Below are positions 25,461 through 33,023 of a DNA stretch of 64,000 nt, in pieces. The first letter of the stretch is position 1. Each line of letters opens with the position of its first letter. This DNA is from Paraburkholderia humisilvae (lineage in GTDB: Bacteria > Pseudomonadota > Gammaproteobacteria > Burkholderiales > Burkholderiaceae), in contig NZ_CADIKH010000029.1 in assembly GCF_902859855.1 (NCBI RefSeq), positions 31,323 to 95,322 on the forward strand, read 5' to 3'. The notes beneath the pieces are model-generated. The model was not told the DNA's origin, made no database searches, and saw only the letters and a list, made by a program, of their open reading frames with translations. The position numbers and the translations under genes were made by a program.

Positions 25461-26468
25461 TCAGTGAGTTTCTGTGACCTTGTTCAGATGGCGAGGCGCG
25501 TCAGGGTTGCGTCCGCGTGCAGCCGCAAGGCCGGCTGCCATCACATAGAAGGAAAGGATCGCGGCGATCGGATCGAGCGCCGGATGGGCCGTCGACACAA
25601 GCGGCAGGGTGCGCTCTGCGATAGAGTCCGGTGCCGCGAGCAGCACACGCGCACCACGCGCCTGCATGTCGCGTGCGAGCTGCAGCAGGCCTGCCTGCTC
25701 GGGGCCCGGCAGCGCGAACACGAGTAGCGGATAGTCGCGATCGATCAGTTCCATCGGACCGTGCCGCACTTCGGCGCTCGAAAACGCTTCGGCCTGGATG
25801 CCGGACGTTTCCTTCAGCTTGAGCGCCGCTTCCTGCGCGATCGCCAGGCCAAGACCGCGACCGATCACGATCATCCGCTCGATGCCGCGTAACTCGTCGA
25901 TCGCTTTCGACCAGTCGAGCGCGCCCGCCTTCTGCAGCGCATCGGGCAACGATTGCAGCGCGCCGAGCAAGGCGCCATCGCGCTGCCAGCGCGCGACTAG
26001 TTGGGCGGAAACCGACAGCATCGCGATGTAGCTCTTGGTCGCGGCGACGCTAACCTCCGGGCCTGCCAGCAGCGGGAGTTGCCATTCGCAGATGTCCGCG
26101 AGCGGCGATTGCGGAGCGTTCACCGCGGCCACCGTCAGTGCACCCGCGTTGCGCAGCGCGGCCATCGTGCCGACCAGATCAGGACTCTTACCGGATTGCG
26201 AGAACGCGATCGCAAGCTGTTCGCGTACCCGCAGCGGCGCTTGCTGCAGCGTCGCGACCGACATCGGCAGCGACGCGACCGGCACGCCGAGCCGGCTCAT
26301 CGCGAGGCTCGCGAAGTAGCTCGCGGCGTGGTCGGAGCTGCCACGCGCAACGGTCAGCGCGACATCGCGCGGCCGGGTCGAAAGGCGCAGCGCAAGCGCC
26401 TCGACAGGCGACGGTTCCGCGAGTTGCGCGGCGACCGCTTGCGCGGACGCCAGCGCCTCTTTAAGCAT
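25461..26468 (-). CDS. nagB: Glucosamine-6-phosphate deaminase, SIS type (NagB-II)
   Basis: 335 aa protein with two SIS domains. The first has TVARGSSDHAASYFASLA and IAFSQSGKSPDLVGTMAALR (phosphosugar-binding Ser loop). The second has MIVIGRGLGLAIAQEAALKLKET and AEAFSSAEVRHGPMELID. It resembles the isomerase half of GlmS without the glutaminase half, as in NagB-II enzymes that turn GlcN-6-P into fructose-6-P and ammonia. ATG26468 overlaps the nagA stop by 8 bases, indicating coupling. Its place between nagA and nagF supports the role over a general SIS isomerase. Confidence 0.9.
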   Translation of the reverse strand: MLKEALASAQAVAAQLAEPSPVEALALRLSTRPRDVALTVARGSSDHAASYFASLAMSRLGVPVASLPMSVATLQQAPLRVREQLAIAFSQSGKSPDLVGTMAALRNAGALTVAAVNAPQSPLADICEWQLPLLAGPEVSVAATKSYIAMLSVSAQLVARWQRDGALLGALQSLPDALQKAGALDWSKAIDELRGIERMIVIGRGLGLAIAQEAALKLKETSGIQAEAFSSAEVRHGPMELIDRDYPLLVFALPGPEQAGLLQLARDMQARGARVLLAAPDSIAERTLPLVSTAHPALDPIAAILSFYVMAAGLAAARGRNPDAPRHLNKVTETH

Positions 26469-27564
26469 ATTCGACAATCGATTCTCCTTCGACGTAGGTC
26501 GCAGTCAACGCCAGCTCCCGGTCGAACACGACAAGGTCGGCCCACGCGCCCCGCGCGATACGGCCGCGGTCTTCGATGCCGAGGTAGTCGGCGGCATGGC
26601 GCGACAGACGGTTTGAAACATCGGCCATCGGCAGGCCGAGCGAACACAGGTTGCGCAACGCCTGATCCATCGTCAGGGTGCTGCCGGCGAGCGTGCCGTC
26701 TGCCAGACGCACGCCGCCAAGACACTTCGTCACGTGCTGGCTGCCGAGCCGGTACTCGCCGTCGGGCATGCCAGTCGCCGAGGTGCTGTCAGTGACCACG
26801 TAGAGGCGCGGAATCGCGCGCATCGCGGCACGAATCGCGCCCGGATGCACGTGCAGCAGATCGGGAATGATCTCTGCGTATTCAGCGTGCGCCAGCGCCG
26901 CGCCGACCATGCCCGGATTGCGGTGATGCAGCGGCGACATCGCATTGAACAGGTGCGTGAAACTGCGCGCACCGTGTTTCATCGCGGCCACCGCATCGTC
27001 GTACGTGCCGAGTGAATGTCCCAGTTGAACGCGCACGCCGCGCGCCGCGATCTCCGAGATGATGTCCATATGGCCGGCGATTTCCGGCGCGATCGTGACG
27101 ACGCGAATGGGTCCGAGTGCGAGGTACTGCAACACTTCGTCGAGCACCGCGGACACCGCGGCGTCCGGCTGAGCGCCGAGCTTGCCCGGATTGATGTATG
27201 GGCCTTCGAGATGCACGCCCAGCACACGCGAGCCGCCGGGCGTCCGGTTGCGCGCGGCGCCGCCGAGGCCCGCGACCACATTCATCAGCTCATCGCGCGG
27301 CGCGGTCATGGTCGTCGCGAGCAGGCTCGTGGTGCCGTGCCGCGCGTGCGTGCGCGTGATCGCCTCGATGGCATTGCCCGCTTCCATCACATCGGCGCCA
27401 CCGCCGCCATGCACGTGCAAGTCGATGAAGCCCGGCAGGATGTACGGCGCGTCGTTCGTCGACGGATCGACCACGTGGCCCGACAGCGCCGTGATACGGC
27501 CGTTTTCGAATTCGAGTGTGCCGTGGATCCATCCATCGGTGGTGAGTATGTTTCCGGTCAGCAT
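26461..27564 (-). CDS. nagA: N-acetylglucosamine-6-phosphate deacetylase
   Basis: 367 aa amidohydrolase that removes acetate from GlcNAc-6-P. Metal and catalytic motifs are PGFIDLHVHGGGGADVMEA, GVHLEGPYINPGKLGA (Glu metal ligand), VQLGHSLGTYDDAVAAM (His), FTHLFNAMSPLHHRNPG (His) and VVTDSTSATGMPDGEY (catalytic Asp). It ends VEGESIVEYA. AGAGAGA lies close upstream of ATG27564; the frame extends 9 codons further without support. It is the second gene of the nagR-A-B-F-E unit, 72 bases after nagR. Confidence 0.96.
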   Translation of the reverse strand: MLTGNILTTDGWIHGTLEFENGRITALSGHVVDPSTNDAPYILPGFIDLHVHGGGGADVMEAGNAIEAITRTHARHGTTSLLATTMTAPRDELMNVVAGLGGAARNRTPGGSRVLGVHLEGPYINPGKLGAQPDAAVSAVLDEVLQYLALGPIRVVTIAPEIAGHMDIISEIAARGVRVQLGHSLGTYDDAVAAMKHGARSFTHLFNAMSPLHHRNPGMVGAALAHAEYAEIIPDLLHVHPGAIRAAMRAIPRLYVVTDSTSATGMPDGEYRLGSQHVTKCLGGVRLADGTLAGSTLTMDQALRNLCSLGLPMADVSNRLSRHAADYLGIEDRGRIARGAWADLVVFDRELALTATYVEGESIVEYA

Positions 27565-27636
27565 GAGTCTCTCTAGGAAAGCGTGATGCAATGCGTGACT
27601 GAGGTCGCCGTGCGATGTTCCGCAGCGTCGGCCGTT

Positions 27637-28371
27637 TTAAAGGCGGAGCTCCGCGACGAAGTCGTAGTAGTCGTCCCGGCAGTAGGTATCCGTTAGCTCG
27701 ATGGCGCGCTGGTCCGCGCTATAGCCGACCCGCGTGATCAGCAGCAGCGCGGTACGCGGCTCGACGCCCATCAGTTCGGCGATCTCGCTTGATGCATTGA
27801 CCGCGCGAAAGTGCTGCAAGGCGCGCACCACGGCAACACCACGCCGCTCGAGATAACTGTATAGCGAGCCGTCGATCGCGACCGGGTCCGGCACGATCGC
27901 GGCGGGCAGCGCCGAGTGTTCGACCGCCATCGCGATGCCGTCCGCGCGGCGCAGGCGCCGCAGGTTCGCGACCGCCGCGCCCGGCGACAGCCCGAGTTGC
28001 ACGATCTCGTCGCGCGTCGCCGCGCGCACGTCGCGCTCGAGCCAGATCGAATCGGGCCGGAAGCCGCGCTGCTCCATCTTCTTCGTAAAGCCGGTCAAGC
28101 GCGACAGCGGATCCTCAACGCGCGGCGTGATGAAACTGCGCGCCCCCGGCGCGCGCCGGATCAGGCCTTGCTCGACGAGAAGCGCGATCGCCTTGCGCGC
28201 GGTAATGCGCGACACGCCGATCGAATCCGACAGCGTGCGCTCGGACGGCAACGCCTCGCCCGCCGACCAGACGCCGCAGTGAATTGCCGTTGCAAGATTG
28301 CGCGCGAGTTGCAGATACAGCGGCGTGACGTTGCGCGCGTCGGGCATCAGGGCAGACCAGCGTGTTTCCAT
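27637..28371 (-). CDS. nagR: GntR/HutC-family transcriptional regulator of GlcNAc use (NagR-like)
   Basis: 244 aa. The N-terminal winged helix-turn-helix has PLYLQLARNLATAIHCGVW, GEALPSERTLSDSIGVSRITARKAI (recognition helix) and GLIRRAPGARSFI. The C-terminal UTRA effector domain (about 95-240) includes GFRPDSIWLERDV, YLERRGVAVVRA and ELTDTYCRDDYYDFVAEL. Related DasR/NagR/NagQ proteins bind GlcN-6-P or GlcNAc-6-P, which releases them from DNA. It heads the nag operon and its promoter contains a perfect palindrome over the -35, so autoregulation is expected. Confidence 0.92.
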   Translation of the reverse strand: METRWSALMPDARNVTPLYLQLARNLATAIHCGVWSAGEALPSERTLSDSIGVSRITARKAIALLVEQGLIRRAPGARSFITPRVEDPLSRLTGFTKKMEQRGFRPDSIWLERDVRAATRDEIVQLGLSPGAAVANLRRLRRADGIAMAVEHSALPAAIVPDPVAIDGSLYSYLERRGVAVVRALQHFRAVNASSEIAELMGVEPRTALLLITRVGYSADQRAIELTDTYCRDDYYDFVAELRL

Positions 28372-28427
28372 GGGCTGTGGCGGATCGAGAGACGAAGAGA
28401 TGGCGCATCACACGAAGATTGGAGCCC

Positions 28428-28455
28428 ATTATATAACCACAATAATACCAGTCAA
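28428..28455 (-). promoter_or_regulatory. Sigma-70 promoter of the nag operon
   Basis: On the minus strand TTGACT (28455-28450), a 16-base spacer and a perfect TATAAT (28433-28428), about 50 bases before the nagR start. The -35 lies within the operator palindrome. Confidence 0.8.
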
Positions 28456-28466
28456 TAGACTGGTAT
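28445..28466. promoter_or_regulatory. Operator palindrome for NagR
   Basis: ATACCAGTC (28445-28453), AATA, GACTGGTAT (28458-28466): a perfect 9-bp inverted repeat. The CCAGTC/GACTGG core is like HutC-subfamily GntR sites (TGGTCTAGACCA-type). It covers the -35 of the nagR promoter, so binding should block the polymerase. Confidence 0.85.
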
Positions 28467-28574
28467 CTAGCCGGTCTATCCGCCTCAATGCCTTGCCACA
28501 TAAGGGTTTTCTTGAATTTTTGGATTTGCATCCGCTGCGGGAAGCGGACCAGGACATACCCGTATGAAGACCAC

Positions 28575-28587
28575 ACTGGATACCAGT
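28575..28587. promoter_or_regulatory. Second NagR-like site in the nagR-MarR/GNAT interval
   Basis: ACTGG-ATA-CCAGT at 28575-28587 repeats the ATACCAGT half of the main operator. It lies about 110 bases upstream, closer to the divergent MarR-GNAT gene. The interval 28467-28736 also contains GCAAC (28686-28690) facing GTTGC (28702-28706), a possible but weak MarR-type repeat. Nothing else was recognised there. Confidence 0.45.
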
Positions 28588-28736
28588 TGAATTATGTGGT
28601 TACCGCCAGGCGGCGCTGGCTGGCCAGCGCAACATGCACGCGCGCGATGCAGAGGACACTGCCAACCTGTGCAGGTTTTTAACTTGCAACGATCGAATAT
28701 AGTTGCCGCCGGGTAAAAACTACTGGAGTCCTTAAG

Positions 28737-29663
28737 GTGCCTGATCCTGCCGCACTACGGCGCGCGCAAGCCGTCCGCCACTTCAACCGCTTCTACACGA
28801 AGCACATCGGCGAGCTCCACGAACATGTGCACAGCAGCGAGTTTTCGTTGACCGAAATCCGCGTGCTTCGCGAACTCGCGCTCGGCCGCGTCCAGACTGC
28901 GGCTTGCCTTGCCCGCGGCCTTGGTCTCGACAGCGGCTACCTGAGCCGGCTTCTGACCGGCTTCGAGCGCCGCAAACTGATTGACCGGAAACCGTCGGTC
29001 ACCGACGCCCGTCAGTCGCTGCTGTCGATTACTGAAACCGGGCGCGCCGCGTACCAGCCGCTCGACGCGGCGGCGATCGACGACGTGTTGACGACGCTCG
29101 CAAGACTCGGCAACGTTTCGCAGGAACAGTTGATCGACGCGATGAAGCTGATCGAGCGTCTGCTCGACACGGGGCCGCGGCACCGCAACGTCACGCTGCG
29201 CGCGCCACGCGCCGGCGACTACGGCTGGCTCGTGCATCGCCAGGCGCAGCTCTTCGCGCTCGGACATGGATGGGATCATCGCTTCGAGGGCTTGCTGGCG
29301 CAGACGGTCGCCGAATTCTCGGAATGCCACGATCCGCGGCTTGAGACATGCATGATCGCCGAACAGCAGGGAACGGTCGCCGGTTCCGCGCTGATCACGC
29401 GGCTGGAAGCGGATACCGCGATCGTGAGGATGCTGTATGTCGAGCCCGACGTACAGCGCCTCGGCATCGGTACCCAGTTGATCAGCGAATGTGTGAGCTT
29501 TGCCAGGCGCGCCGGCTACGCGAAGCTTTCGGTGACGACGGAGAGTGCGTTACTCGACGCGCGGCGCCTGTTCGAGCACGCGGGCTTTACGCGGATGAGC
29601 GCCGAGCCGGCGCAGCGCTTCGGCCGACGGCTCGTGCTCGAACGCTGGATGCGGAACCTTTGA
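28737..29663 (+). CDS. MarR-GNAT bifunctional regulator/acetyltransferase
   Basis: 308 aa fusion. Residues 1-145 form a MarR winged-helix domain (FSLTEIRVLRELALG; TAACLARGLGLDSGYLSRLL recognition region; LIDRKPSVTDARQSLLSIT wing). Residues 155-308 form a GNAT N-acetyltransferase with VRMLYVEPDVQRLGIGTQLI, the acetyl-CoA pyrophosphate loop (Q/RxxGxG/A), and AGYAKLSVTTESALLDARRLFEHAGF. Such fusions are common in soil proteobacteria; their ligands and acetyl acceptors are mostly unknown. The start is GTG28737 with GGAG upstream. It is divergent from nagR. Confidence 0.85.
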   Translation: MPDPAALRRAQAVRHFNRFYTKHIGELHEHVHSSEFSLTEIRVLRELALGRVQTAACLARGLGLDSGYLSRLLTGFERRKLIDRKPSVTDARQSLLSITETGRAAYQPLDAAAIDDVLTTLARLGNVSQEQLIDAMKLIERLLDTGPRHRNVTLRAPRAGDYGWLVHRQAQLFALGHGWDHRFEGLLAQTVAEFSECHDPRLETCMIAEQQGTVAGSALITRLEADTAIVRMLYVEPDVQRLGIGTQLISECVSFARRAGYAKLSVTTESALLDARRLFEHAGFTRMSAEPAQRFGRRLVLERWMRNL

Positions 29664-29734
29664 TACAGGCGCCTTGAATGCGGGCGGGAGGACAGGAGGA
29701 CGTGCCGCCCGAGGCATCCGTTGCACCCGATGCG

Positions 29735-29890
29735 TCAGAAAGACGGTACCACCGAGCCCTTGAATTCAGTCCTGATGAACTGGCGCACGTCTTCCGACTG
29801 ATACGCGGCGACCAGTTTCCTGACCCACGGCTTGTCCTGGTCCTGCGCGCGCACCGCGATCAGTTAGCGTACGGGCTGGCCGCAAAGGCG
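29735..29890 (-). pseudogene. Relic of a MetQ/NlpA-type ABC substrate-binding lipoprotein gene
   Basis: The minus strand from 29863 to 29735 reads LIAVRAQDQDKPWVRKLVAA, then YQSEDVRQFI and TEFKGSVVPSF before a TGA. This is the C-terminus of MetQ-like methionine-binding lipoproteins. Just upstream (29865 and above) a SPYAN segment is one frame out: AACTGATC stands where AACCTGATC would join N to L, so one base has been lost. No signal peptide, lipobox or body of the protein is found before the MarR-GNAT stop or towards 29992, so only the last fifth or less survives. It is a degraded gene end. Confidence 0.75.
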
Positions 29891-29917
29891 AATGGCGCGC
29901 CGTCAGACGCGCCATTC
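29890..29917. repeat. Perfect 10-bp inverted repeat between the metQ relic and the chemoreceptor
   Basis: GAATGGCGCG (29890-29899) and CGCGCCATTC (29908-29917) pair across 8 bases. It lies at the broken edge of the metQ relic. It could be a terminator for the convergent genes or a deletion scar. There is no T-tract. Confidence 0.5.
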
Positions 29918-29992
29918 TCATCGATTGCTGGTCGGCTGTTGGCGTTTATACGGCCACTTGGCCGTCGCGCTGAACGCGACCGCGCGTAACGG

Positions 29993-31822
29993 TCAAAACG
30001 TCGTCCAGTCACCTTCGTCGACCGCCTTAGCCGTAGAGGACGGTGTCACTGGCGTTGGGCTCTTTCTGGTTGCGGCGAGTGTGGTCAGTCCCGGTACGGG
30101 CAGTTTTTGCGCGACGCGCGCGGTGTCCTCGGATGCGGTTGCGGATGCGGATGAGGCGGTCGCAGCAACAGATGCTGCAGACGTCTTTGGCACAGGCTGC
30201 CTGGTGAGCTGCTTTTCGATAGCCGGCTTTGTCACGCCCGGTAATGCCACGCGCTTCGCCGCCACCACCGGCCCATCGCCCACGCGGAACGTGTTGACCG
30301 CATCGCGCAAGCGCGCCGCCTGGTCCTGCAACGACGCGGCCGCGGCAGTCGCCTGCTCGACCAGCGCGGCGTTCTGCTGCGTGACTTCGTCCATTTGCGT
30401 GACTGCGCGGCCGACCTGCGCAATGCCGCTGCTCTGCTCTTCCGAGGCCGCGGCGATCTCGCCCATGATGTCGGTGACGCGCCGCACCGCCTGCAGGATT
30501 TCACCCATCGTCGCGCCGGCCTGCTCAACGAGCGTCGAGCCGTTGTTGACCCGCTCGACCGATGCGCCGATCAATTGCTTGATCTCTTTCGCCGCCGTCG
30601 CACTGCGCTGCGCGAGGCTGCGCACCTCGCCCGCCACCACGGCGAAGCCGCGGCCCTGTTCGCCCGCGCGCGCCGCTTCGACCGCTGCGTTCAATGCAAG
30701 GATATTGGTCTGGAACGCAATGCCTTCGATCACACCAATGATGTCGGCAATCTGCCGCGAGCTGTCGTTGATCTCCCCCATCGTGCCGATCACGCGGCTC
30801 ACCACTTCGTTGCCCTTCGTCGCGATATCGGATGCGTTGTGCGCGAGACCGCTCGCCTGACGCGCATTATCGGCATTCTGCTTCACCGTCGCCGTCAGTT
30901 GCTCCATGCTTGCTGAGGTTTCCTGCAGCGACGCGGCCTGCTGCTCGGTGCGCTGCGACAGATTGTTGTTGCCGGCGGCGATCTGCTGCGTCGCCGACGC
31001 GATCGCCTCGGCCGAATGCCGGATCTCGCCGATCGCGCGTTGCAGGCGGTCCTGCATCGCATTCATCGCCGCCATCATGCTCGACGAGTCGTTCGCACGC
31101 AGGCTGACGATCTGCGTCAGATCGCCGGTCGCGATGCGCGCGGCGAGCTGCGCGGCCTGCTGCGGTTCACCGCCGAGACCGTTGCGGATGCTGCGCATCA
31201 AGACGACCATCGCGAGCGTGATCAGCGCGCCGATCACAAGCACTGCAATCAGATGCTCGGCGATCGTCTGATAGTAGACCGTATCGACGTCGCGCACGAA
31301 TACGCCGCTCGTGATGTACCAGTCCCATGGCGCAAAGCGCTCGACGTAGCTCAGCTTGGGCAGCGCGGTTTCGCTGCCCGGCAGCCGTCCGCGATACGAC
31401 GTGAAGCCGCGGCCGTTCGCCTTTGCGCTGTCGAGCACCGACATGTACAACAGCTTGCCGTCCGGGTCCTTGAAATCGCCGACCGGCTTGCCGACCATCT
31501 GCGGCAGCGTCGGGTGCATCAGCACGACCGGCTTCGAATCGATCACGAACAGATAGCCGGCGTCGCCATAACGCATCGTCGCGAGGCGCGCGAGTGCTTC
31601 GCGCTGCGCGTCGGCTTCGCTCAGCTTGCCCGCCTGCGACAGCGTGTAGTAGCCGTTCACGACGCCCTGCGCCGCGTCGACGAGATTTACCATGCCGGCC
31701 TTGCGCTCGGCCAGCATCGTCGAGCGCGTCTCGACCGCGCTCAGCAACCCGATGCCCAGCAACCCCAGCCAGACAAGCGCGAGCGACAGCCACAGCTTGC
31801 GATTCAGACTCATCCCGCTCAT
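29993..31822 (-). CDS. Methyl-accepting chemotaxis protein (Cache-type sensor)
   Basis: 609 aa chemoreceptor. TM1 (about 8-30), a periplasmic single-Cache domain (35-185; RYGDAGYLFVIDSKPVVLMHP, YVERFAPWDWYITSGVFV), TM2 (about 187-210), HAMP, then the methyl-accepting coiled coil. The conserved hairpin tip is EGIAFQTNILALNAAVEAAR and GEQGRGFAVVAGEVRSLAQR. The sCache motif pattern suggests small organic acids as ligands (inference). The Ala/Thr/Ser-rich tail ends in DWTTF, a xWxxF pentapeptide of the kind that tethers CheR/CheB. It starts MSGMSLNRK at 31822. No other chemotaxis genes are adjacent. Confidence 0.93.
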   Translation of the reverse strand: MSGMSLNRKLWLSLALVWLGLLGIGLLSAVETRSTMLAERKAGMVNLVDAAQGVVNGYYTLSQAGKLSEADAQREALARLATMRYGDAGYLFVIDSKPVVLMHPTLPQMVGKPVGDFKDPDGKLLYMSVLDSAKANGRGFTSYRGRLPGSETALPKLSYVERFAPWDWYITSGVFVRDVDTVYYQTIAEHLIAVLVIGALITLAMVVLMRSIRNGLGGEPQQAAQLAARIATGDLTQIVSLRANDSSSMMAAMNAMQDRLQRAIGEIRHSAEAIASATQQIAAGNNNLSQRTEQQAASLQETSASMEQLTATVKQNADNARQASGLAHNASDIATKGNEVVSRVIGTMGEINDSSRQIADIIGVIEGIAFQTNILALNAAVEAARAGEQGRGFAVVAGEVRSLAQRSATAAKEIKQLIGASVERVNNGSTLVEQAGATMGEILQAVRRVTDIMGEIAAASEEQSSGIAQVGRAVTQMDEVTQQNAALVEQATAAAASLQDQAARLRDAVNTFRVGDGPVVAAKRVALPGVTKPAIEKQLTRQPVPKTSAASVAATASSASATASEDTARVAQKLPVPGLTTLAATRKSPTPVTPSSTAKAVDEGDWTTF

Positions 31823-31965
31823 TGTTTTGGTCTCTTTCGTGTGGTTTCTGCGGCAATCGCAAGGCCGCGCGAACGCGGCGCAAACGATTGCTTACGAGAT
31901 AACGGCAGAAATGGTGAGGGACTTGAGGGATGCGCCCGACGCGTAGTTCAAGCGGTTGTCGGCGG

Positions 31966-32982
31966 CTACTGATAGTTGATCGTGAACGTCATTGACGAAT
32001 TGGCGCTGCCCGCCTTGGCGGTGCCGGTGCGATAGTAGCGCGCCGTCAGCGGAATCGTGTAGCTGCCGGCCGCGCCGGAAACAAAGTTCGTAAAGGCGAT
32101 CTGCTTGCTGAGCGGTACGACGTTTCCAGAGCCGTCCAGCAACTGCACACCCGCGCCTTGCGCAGTCGAACCGCTGTCAAACGCGACCACGGAATTCGCG
32201 CTGTTCAGCACGGTAGTGGTCGGATCGATCTGGTACTTGATGGTATTGATGCCAGCCGGGCAGTTGTTCAATGCGATGTTGAACTTCGTCGATGACGTTG
32301 TCGCGCCGACAGCGGCAAGTTCCGACAGGTTGTGCGTGCCGAGCGTCGCCGTGACATTCGGTGTGGTGCACGATGCCTGGCCAACTGAAATCGAGTTGGT
32401 CAGCGACATAGTTAGAACCGCGAGCGTGCCGTACGTCAAGACCGCGACCGACCCGCCGGGTACGGTAGCGCCCGCCGCAATGGGTCCGGTTTTGATCAGT
32501 TGGAACGCGTTGGGCAGCGAGGTGGACCCGCCGCCATTGCCCTTGGCGGTGCCATAGCTAACCCAGCTATAGGCCGTCCCGCTGTCCATGTACTTCCATG
32601 AGAACGACAACCCGGTGTTTCCAATCGGGTAGACAGTCTGATTTGCAGCGGGCTGAGTACCAATCAGACTTTGCACGCCAAACGGGTCGTTGGCGCAGCT
32701 TGTTTTGCCCGTCGGAGCAGAAGTTACATACGATGACGTGTAGACGACCGTGCCATTGGGCGTATCGCGTGGCACGTTGACGACCGTGTTCACCGGGATG
32801 GTCACCGTGACGGGCCCGCCTGACGTAAACCGGCAGGCCGCGTTCGCAGCGGGAGCAATCAACCAACATAGCAATGCGATCGCAGCCGTTCGAAGCGCCA
32901 ACCGTACGAAGCGCGCGGCGGCCGATGTGCGCACACGCAATGAAGTGAGAAGCTTGACATCCATGTCATCTGAAAAGTACAT
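31966..32982 (-). CDS. Fimbrial tip adhesin/minor pilin (chaperone-usher)
   Basis: 338 aa secreted protein. A long signal sequence (to about residue 50, ending APAANA) is followed by CRFTSGGPVTVTIPVN. The N-terminal domain (about 50-195) may be receptor-binding. The C-terminal pilin domain starts near CTTPNVTATLGTHNLSEL and has the second Cys in LNNCPAGINTIKYQI, ending SSMTFTINYQ, the beta-strand that pairs with the chaperone. The two-domain layout is that of tip adhesins such as FimH. AAGG lies 7 bases upstream of ATG32982. It is the last gene of the fimbrial operon, 41 bases after the usher. Confidence 0.83.
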   Translation of the reverse strand: MYFSDDMDVKLLTSLRVRTSAAARFVRLALRTAAIALLCWLIAPAANAACRFTSGGPVTVTIPVNTVVNVPRDTPNGTVVYTSSYVTSAPTGKTSCANDPFGVQSLIGTQPAANQTVYPIGNTGLSFSWKYMDSGTAYSWVSYGTAKGNGGGSTSLPNAFQLIKTGPIAAGATVPGGSVAVLTYGTLAVLTMSLTNSISVGQASCTTPNVTATLGTHNLSELAAVGATTSSTKFNIALNNCPAGINTIKYQIDPTTTVLNSANSVVAFDSGSTAQGAGVQLLDGSGNVVPLSKQIAFTNFVSGAAGSYTIPLTARYYRTGTAKAGSANSSMTFTINYQ

Positions 32983-33023
32983 CGTCGAACCTTGAAAAAT
33001 TGAACCGCGACATGTGCACGCGG

